A DNA stretch of 64,000 nucleotides from Lasioglossum baleicum. Its lineage: Eukaryota > Arthropoda > Insecta > Hymenoptera > Halictidae. The notes beneath the pieces are model-generated. The model was not told where the DNA came from and did no database searches. It saw nothing but the letters and a program-made list of their open reading frames with translations. Shown here piece after piece: positions 57,401 through 64,000 of the stretch. The position numbers and the translations under genes were made by a program. Within the stretch, counting starts at the first letter, position 1. Each line of letters starts with the position of its first letter. The stretch is from NCBI RefSeq assembly GCF_051020765.1, contig NW_027469184.1, positions 390,472 through 454,471 on the forward strand, given 5' to 3'.

Positions 57401-57776
57401 CATAACGCATAACGCATAACGCATAACGCATAACGCATAACGCATAACGCATAACGCATAACGCATAACGCATAACGCATAACGCATAACGCATAACGCA
57501 TAACGCATAACGCATAACGCATAACGCATAACGCATAACGCATAACGCATAACGCATAACGCATAACGCATAACGCATAACGCATAACGCATAACGCATA
57601 ACGCATAACGCATAACGCATAACGCATAACGCATAACGCATAACGCATAACGCATAACGCATAACGCATAACGCATAACGCATAACGCATAACGCATAAC
57701 GCATAACGCATAACGCATAACGCATAACGCATAACGCATAACGCATAACGCATAACGCATAACGCATAACGCATAA
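54426..57776 (+). repeat. 3.35-kb higher-order module, copy 1
   Basis: Starts with block C and a CATATGGCATAAGGC junction. It continues with CGCGTAACGCAAAACTC plus CATAGCCC (54,621), ATGCAAAAGTC (54,844), block C (55,356), CGCGTAACGCAAAACTC (55,517), block E (55,923), another CGCGTAACGCAAAACTC (56,119), and three close-set block C (56,840, 56,973, 57,113) with an AAAGCAT unit (56,922). Offsets to copy 2 are 3,351, 3,365, 3,358, 3,323, 3,309, 3,316, 3,309 and 3,351 bp, all differing by multiples of 7. The last 500 bp are mostly perfect units and do not match copy 2. Confidence 0.85.
55923..56000 (+). repeat. Block E copy 4
   Basis: CGCAAAACG, CGCAGAACG, CATGACGCACAACG, CGCACAACG with the same spacing as at 18,845 and 40,595. 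It is not followed by a block F. Confidence 0.85.
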
Positions 57777-59231
57777 CGTATAAACCATAAGGCATAACGC
57801 ATAGCCCATAACGCATAACGCATAACGCATAATGCAAAAGTCATAACGCATAACGCATATGGCATAAGGCATAAGCATAACGCATAACGCATAACGCATA
57901 ACGCATAACGCATAACGCATAACGCATAACGCATAACGCATAACGCATAACGCATAACGCATAACGCATAACGCATAACGCATAACGCGTAACGCAAAAC
58001 TCATAACGCATAGCCCATAACGCATAACGCATAACGCATAACGCATAACGCATAACGCATAACGCATAACGCATAACGCATAACGCATAACGCATAACGC
58101 ATAACGCATAACGCATAACGCATAACGCATAACGCATAACGCATAACGCATAACGCATAACGCATAACGCATAACGCATAACGCATAACGCATAACGCAT
58201 AATGCAAAAGTCATAACGCATAACGCATAACGCATAACGCATAACGCATAACGCATAACGCATAACGCATAACGCATAACGCATAACGCATAACGCATAA
58301 CGCATAACGCATAACGCATAACGCATAACGCATAACGCATAACGCATAACGCATAACGCATAACGCATAACGCATAACGCATAACGCATAACGCATAACG
58401 CATAACGCATAACGCATAACGCATAACGCATAACGCATAACGCATAACGCATAACGCATAACGCATAACGCATAACGCATAACGCATAACGCATAACGCA
58501 TAACGCATAACGCATAACGCATAACGCATAACGCATAACGCATAACGCATAACGCATAACGCATAACGCATAACGCATAACGCATAACGCATAACGCATA
58601 ACGCATAACGCATAACGCATAACGCATAACGCATAACGCATAACGCATAACGCATAACGCATAACGCATAACGCATAACGTATAAACCATAAGGCATAAC
58701 GCATAGCCCATAACGCATAACGCATAACGCATAATGCAAAAGTCATAACGCATAACGCATAACGCATAACGCATAACGCATAACGCATAACGCATAACGC
58801 ATAACGCATAACGCATAACGCATAACGCATAACGCATAACGCGTAACGCAAAACTCATAACGCATAACGCATAACGCATAACGCATAACGCATAACGCAT
58901 AACGCATAACGCATAACGCATAACGCATAACGCATAACGCATAACGCATAACGCATAACGCATAACGCATAACGCATAACGCATAACGCATAACGCATAA
59001 CGCATAACGCATAACGCATAACGCATAACGCATAACGCATAACGCATAACGCATAACGCATAACGCATAACGCATAACGCATAACGCATAACGCATAACG
59101 CATAACGCATAACGCATAACGCATAACGCATAACGCATAACGCATAACGCATAACGCATAACGCATAACGCATAACGCATAACGCATAACGCATAACGCA
59201 TAACGCATAACGCATAACGCATAACGCATAA

Positions 59232-59310
59232 CGCAAAACGCATAACGCATAACGCATAACGCAGAACGCATAACGCATAACGCATGACGCACAACGCATA
59301 ACGCACAACG
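59232..59310 (+). repeat. Block E copy 5
   Basis: Same four linked variants as at 55,923, 3,309 bp away, as part of the module duplication. Confidence 0.85.
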
Positions 59311-60463
59311 CATAACGCATAACGCATAACGCATAACGCATAACGCATAACGCATAACGCATAACGCATAACGCATAACGCATAACGCATAACGCATAAC
59401 GCATAACGCATAACGCATAACGCATAACGCATAACGCGTAACGCAAAACTCATAACGCATAACGCATAACGCATAACGCATAACGCATAACGCATAACGC
59501 ATAACGCATAACGCATAACGCATAACGCATAACGCATAACGCATAACGCATAACGCATAACGCATAACGCATAACGCATAACGCATAACGCATAACGCAT
59601 AACGCATAACGCATAACGCATAACGCATAACGCATAACGCATAACGCATAACGCATAACGCATAACGCATAACGCATAACGCATAACGCATAACGCATAA
59701 CGCATAACGCATAACGCATAACGCATAATGCAAAAGTCATAACGCATAACGCATAACGCATAACGCATAACGCATAACGCATAACGCATAACGCATAACG
59801 CATAACGCATAACGCATAACGCATAACGCATAACGCATAACGCATAACGCATAACGCATAACGCATAACGCATAACGCATAACGCATAACGCATAACGCA
59901 TAACGCATAACGCATAACGCATAACGCATAACGCATAACGCATAACGCATAACGCATAACGCATAACGCATAACGCATAACGCATAACGCATAACGCATA
60001 ACACATAACGCATAACGCATAACGCATAACGCATAACGCATAACGCATAACGCATAACGCATAACGCATAACGCATAACGCATAACGCATAACGCATAAC
60101 GCATAACGCATAACGCATAACGCATAACGCATAACGCATAACGCATAACGCATAACGCATAACGCATAACGCATAACGCATAACGCATAACGTATAAACC
60201 ATAAGGCATAACGCATAGCCCATAACGCATAACGCATAACGCATAATGCAAAAGTCATAACGCATAACGCATAAAGCATAACGCATAACGCATAACGCAT
60301 AACGCATAACGCATAACGCATAACGTATAAACCATAAGGCATAACGCATAGCCCATAACGCATAACGCATAACGCATAATGCAAAAGTCATAACGCATAA
60401 CGCATATGGCATAACGCATAACGCATTACGCATAACGCATAACGCATAACGCATAACGCATAA

Positions 60464-60805
60464 CGTATAAACCATAAGGCATAACGCATAGCCCATAACG
60501 CATAACGCATAACGCATAATGCAAAAGTCATAACGCATAACGCATTACGCATAACGCATAACGCATAACGCATAACGCATAACGCATAAGGCATAAGCAT
60601 AACGCATAACGCATTACGCATAACGCATAACGCATAACGCATAACGCATAACGCATAACGCATAAGGCATAAGCATAACGCATAACGCATAACGCATAAC
60701 GCATAACGCATAACGTATAAACCATAAGGCATAACGCATAGCCCATAACGCATAACGCATAACGCATAATGCAAAAGTCATAACGCATAACGCATATGGC
60801 ATAAC
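60464..60805 (+). repeat. 0.34-kb module copy 1
   Basis: Block C, ATGCAAAAGTC, CATTACG, AAGG unit, CATTACG, AAGG unit, block C (60,714), ATGCAAAAGTC, CATATGGC. The two cores are 250 bp apart: 36 units, two of them 6 bp long. The set recurs at 63,364. Confidence 0.8.
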
Positions 60806-61036
60806 GCATAACGCATAACGCATAACGCATAACGCATAACGCATAACGCATAACGCATAACGCATAACGCATAACGCATAACGCATAACGCATAACGCAT
60901 AACGCATAACGCATAACGCATAACGCATAACGCATAACGCATAACGCATAACGCATAACGCATAACGCATAACGCATAACGCATAACGCATAACGCATAA
61001 CGCATAACGCATAACGCATAACGCATAACGCATAAC

Positions 61037-61160
61037 GCATTACGCATAACGCTTAACGCATAACGCATAACGCATAATCCATAACGGATAACGCATAACC
61101 CATAACGCTTAACGCAAAGCCGATAACGCATAACGCATTACGCATTACCCATGACGTATA
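61037..61160 (+). repeat. Block A, last copy, right-hand subtype
   Basis: Complete variant order with CATTACCC. It is separated by about 13 kb from the previous block A at 47,867. Confidence 0.9.
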
Positions 61161-61746
61161 ACGCATAACGCATAACGCATAACGCATAACGCATAACGCA
61201 TAACGCATAACGCATAACGCATAACGCATAACGCATAACGCATAACGCATAACGCATAACGCATAACGCATAACGCATAACGCATAACGCATAACGCATA
61301 ACGCATAACGCATAACGCATAACGCATAACGCATAACGCATAACGCATAACGCATAACGCATAACGCATAACGCATAACGCATAACGCATAACGCATAAC
61401 GCATAACGCATAACGCATAACGCATAACGCATAACGCATAACGCATAACGCATAACGCATAACGCATAACGCATAACGCATAACGCATAACGCATAACGC
61501 ATAACGCATAACGCATAACGCATAACGCATAACGCATAACGCATAACGCATAACGCATAACGCATAACGCATAACGCATAACGCATAACGCATAACGCAT
61601 AACGCATAACGCATAACGCATAACGCATAACGCATAACGCATAACGCATAACGCATAACGCATAACGCATAACGCATAACGCATAACGCATAACGCATAA
61701 CGCATAACGCATAACGCATAACGCATAACGCATAACGCATAACGCA
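61160..61746 (+). repeat. Long perfect heptamer run
   Basis: About 587 bp of perfect units from the end of block A to CATATGGC at 61,747. Confidence 0.8.
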
Positions 61747-63230
61747 TATGGCATAACGCATAATGCAAAAGTCATAACGCATAACGCATAACGCATAACG
61801 CATAACGCATAACGCATAACGCGTAACGCGTAACGCAAAACTCATAACGCATAACGCATAACGCATAACGCATAACGCATAACGCATAACGCATAATGCA
61901 AAAGTCATAACGCATATGGCATAACGCATAACGCATTACGCATAACGCATAACGCATAACGCATAACGCATAACGCATAACGCATAACGCATAACGCATA
62001 ACGCATAACGCATAACGCATAAGGCATAAGCATAACGCATAACGCATAACGCATAACGCATAACGCATAACGCATAACGCATAACGCATAACGCATAACG
62101 CATAACGCATAACGCATAACGCATAACGCATAACGCATAACGCATAACGCATAACGCATAACGCATAACGCATAACGCATAACGCATAACGCATAACGCA
62201 TAACGCATAACGCATAACGCATAACGCATAACGCATAACGCATAACGCATAACGCATAACGCATAACGCATAACGTATAAACCATAAGGCATAACGCATA
62301 GCCCATAACGCATAACGCATAACGCATAATGCAAAAGTCATAACGCATAACGCATATGGCATAACGCATAACGCATTACGCATAACGCATAACGCATAAC
62401 GCATAAGGCATAAGCATAACGCATAACGCATAACGCATAACGCATAACGCATAACGCATAACGCATAACGCATAACGCATAACGCATAACGCATAACGCA
62501 TAACGCATAACGCATAACGCATAACGCATAACCCATAACGCATAACGCATAACGCATAACGCATAACGCATAACGCATAACGCATAACGCATAACGCATA
62601 ACGCATAACGCATAACGCATAACGCATAACGCATAACGCATAACGCATAACGCATAACGCATAACGCATAACGCATAACGCATAACGCATAACGCATAAC
62701 GTATAAACCATAAGGCATAACGCATAGCCCATAACGCATAACGCATAACGCATAATGCAAAAGTCATAACGCATAACGCATATGGCATAACGCATAACGC
62801 ATTACGCATAACGCATAACGCATAACGCATAAGGCATAAGCATAACGCATAACGCATAACGCATAACGCATAACGCATAACGCATAACGCATAACGCATA
62901 ACGCATAACGCATAACGCATAACGCATAACGCATAACGCATAACGCGTAACGCAAAACTCATAACGCATAGCCCATAACGCATAACGCATAACGCATAAC
63001 GCATAACGCATAACGCATAACGCATAACGCATAACGCATAACGCATAACGCATAACGCATAACGCATAACGCATAACGCATAACGCATAACGCATAACGC
63101 ATAACGCATAACGCATAACGCATAACGCATAACGCATAACGCATAACGCATAACGCATAACGCATAACGCATAACGCATAACGCATAACGCATAACGCAT
63201 AACGCATAACGCATAACGCATAACGCATAA
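61747..63230 (+). repeat. Right domain with blocks C and D
   Basis: CATATGGC and ATGCAAAAGTC (61,747-61,772), D doublet (61,821), ATGCAAAAGTC followed by CATATGGC (61,896), CATTACG (61,934), AAGG unit (62,021), block C at 62,274 and 62,700, a lone AACCCAT (62,529), and CGCGTAACGCAAAACTC plus CATAGCCC (62,943). Core spacings of 426 and 531 bp are each one base short of a multiple of 7, explained by one 6-bp unit in each interval. Confidence 0.75.
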
Positions 63231-63715
63231 CGTATAAACCATAAGGCATAACGCATAGCCCATAACGCATAACGCATAACGCATAATGCAAAAGTCATAA
63301 CGCATAACGCATATGGCATAACGCATAACGTATTACGCATAACGCATAACGCATAACGCATAACGTATAAACCATAAGGCATAACGCATAGCCCATAACG
63401 CATAACGCATAACGCATAATGCAAAAGTCATAACGCATAACGCATTACGCATAACGCATAACGCATAACGCATAACGCATAAGGCATAAGCATAACGCAT
63501 AACGCATTACGCATAACGCATAACGCATAACGCATAACGCATAACGCATAAGGCATAAGCATAACGCATAACGCATAACGCATAACGCATAACGCATAAC
63601 GCATAACGTATAAACCATAAGGCATAACGCATAGCCCATAACGCATAACGCATAACGCATAATGCAAAAGTCATAACGCATAACGCATATGGCATAACGC
63701 ATAACGCATTACGCA
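63231..63715 (+). repeat. Close-set block C group, containing 0.34-kb module copy 2
   Basis: Cores at 63,231, 63,364 and 63,607. The part from 63,364 repeats 60,464-60,805 in order (CATTACG, AAGG, CATTACG, AAGG, core, ATGCAAAAGTC, CATATGGC). A unique CGTATTACG at 63,328 differs from the usual CATTACG. Confidence 0.8.
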
Positions 63716-64000
63716 TAACGCATAACGCATAACGCATAACGCATAACGCATAACGCATAACGCATAACGCATAACGCATAACGCATAACGCATAACGCAT
63801 AACGCATAACGCATAACGCATAACGCATAACGCATAACGCATAACGCATAACGCATAACGCATAACGCATAACGCATAACGCATAACGCATAACGCATAA
63901 CGCATAACGCATAACGCATAACGCATAACGCATAACGCATAACGCATAACGCATAACGCATAACGCATAACGCATAACGCATAACGCATAACGCATAACG
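63716..64000 (+). repeat. Perfect heptamers running out of the window
   Basis: About 285 bp without a variant to the last base, so the array continues to the right. Confidence 0.9.

Larger units (their letters stand above)
57777..61036 (+). repeat. 3.35-kb higher-order module, copy 2
   Basis: Repeats the landmark order of 54,426-57,270: CATATGGCATAAGGC junction (57,857), CGCGTAACGCAAAACTC (57,986), block C (58,679), CGCGTAACGCAAAACTC (58,840), block E (59,232), block C triplet (60,191, 60,324, 60,464) and AAAGCAT (60,273). A private AACACATAAC lies at 60,000. After about 60,620 it differs, with an extra AAGG unit and a fourth block C (60,714) before perfect repeat to the next block A. Confidence 0.85.
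1..64000. repeat. Heptanucleotide satellite array, unit AACGCAT
   Basis: Every line of the window is built from head-to-tail copies of AACGCAT in one orientation; I found no run in the opposite orientation and no stretch of unrelated sequence. The unit has 3 A, 2 C, 1 G and 1 T, so GC is 3/7 (about 43%), the + strand is A/C-rich and the - strand G/T-rich. Both window edges lie inside perfect repeat, so the true array is longer than 64 kb. Variants are point changes (for example AATGCAT, CATTACG, CGCTTAAC) plus rare 6-bp and 8-bp units, and they cluster in recurring blocks described separately. The length and nested organisation fit satellite DNA; host and chromosomal position are unknown. No gene can be supported anywhere in it. 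Confidence 0.99.

Noticed and set aside
1..64000. CRISPR array
   Set aside because: Repeat is 7 bp, variants are not unique spacers, spacing is irregular and there are no cas genes.
1..64000. Telomeric repeat
   Set aside because: The G/T-rich strand unit lacks the G run typical of telomeres, the array is full of linked variants and higher-order modules, and no subtelomere or chromosome end is visible. A terminal position cannot be excluded, but nothing supports it.
1..64000. Nucleosome phasing code because 21 units equal 147 bp and three units equal two helical turns
   Set aside because: Arithmetic coincidence; the 7-bp spacing of TA steps is not the 10-bp rhythm that favours bending, and no chromatin data are available.
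1..64000. Cyanobacterial short tandemly repeated repetitive (STRR) heptamer family as the source
   Set aside because: The published heptamers I recall differ in sequence and span tens to hundreds of bases. There is no flanking bacterial gene to test, so no taxonomic call is made.
1..64000. Pure assembly or sequencing artefact
   Set aside because: Linked variant blocks inherited in order through several duplications, with whole-unit indels between copies, are hard to produce by error. The exact copy number of modules and pure runs may still be wrong and needs spanning reads.
1..64000. Mobile elements, tRNA, rRNA or other unique insertions
   Set aside because: I looked for any stretch not derivable from the heptamer and found none; the most diverged parts (blocks A and B) are still recognisably made of altered units.

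Overview
The whole 64,000-base window is one uninterrupted direct tandem array of a 7-bp unit, AACGCAT on the + strand (ATGCGTT on the - strand), about 9,100 units. It is array from the first base to the last and evidently continues past both edges. I see no protein-coding gene, RNA gene, transposon, CRISPR array, origin or unique sequence anywhere. The long minus-strand open frames are a consequence of the unit: read three times, ATGCGTT gives Met-Arg-Tyr-Ala-Leu-Cys-Val in all three frames with no stop, while the + strand meets TAA every 21 bases.

The information in this DNA lies in rare variant units and how they are arranged. Variants come as fixed, linked 'signature blocks' (called A, B, C, D, E, F, H, X and Y here) separated by runs of perfect heptamers. 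The blocks occur in larger modules that were themselves duplicated, giving nested higher-order repeats. Layout: 1-8,290, left domain with blocks A and B and an internal repeat of about 1.6 kb; 8,291-13,060, first block C and D territory; 13,061-about 18,400, two copies of a roughly 3.0-kb module; 18,845-20,623, two copies of a 0.95-kb module; 20,624-35,460, interspersed cassettes X and Y, including a five-copy 0.87-kb module and a 1,566-bp tandem duplication; 35,461-41,737, modules of about 1.3 kb and 0.5 kb; 42,361-about 53,340, two tandem copies of a 5.5-kb module; 54,426-about 61,036, two tandem copies of a 3.35-kb module; 61,037-64,000, a block A copy, a long pure run and closely spaced C blocks. 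Wherever I compared module copies, their offset changes only in multiples of 7 bp, which is what gain and loss of whole units by slippage or unequal exchange would give.

The organism cannot be identified from this sequence. Size, head-to-tail uniformity and nested higher-order structure most resemble a eukaryotic heterochromatic or (peri)centromeric satellite. Heptanucleotide repeats are also known in bacteria such as cyanobacteria, but as much shorter tracts. One CpG per unit (about one every 7 bases) persists with few TpG or CpA derivatives, which argues against long residence in a genome with heavy CpG methylation, or for recent homogenisation. No gene network or operon is present; any function would be structural (chromatin, centromere, recombination) or transcriptional (a repetitive RNA), and neither can be shown here.
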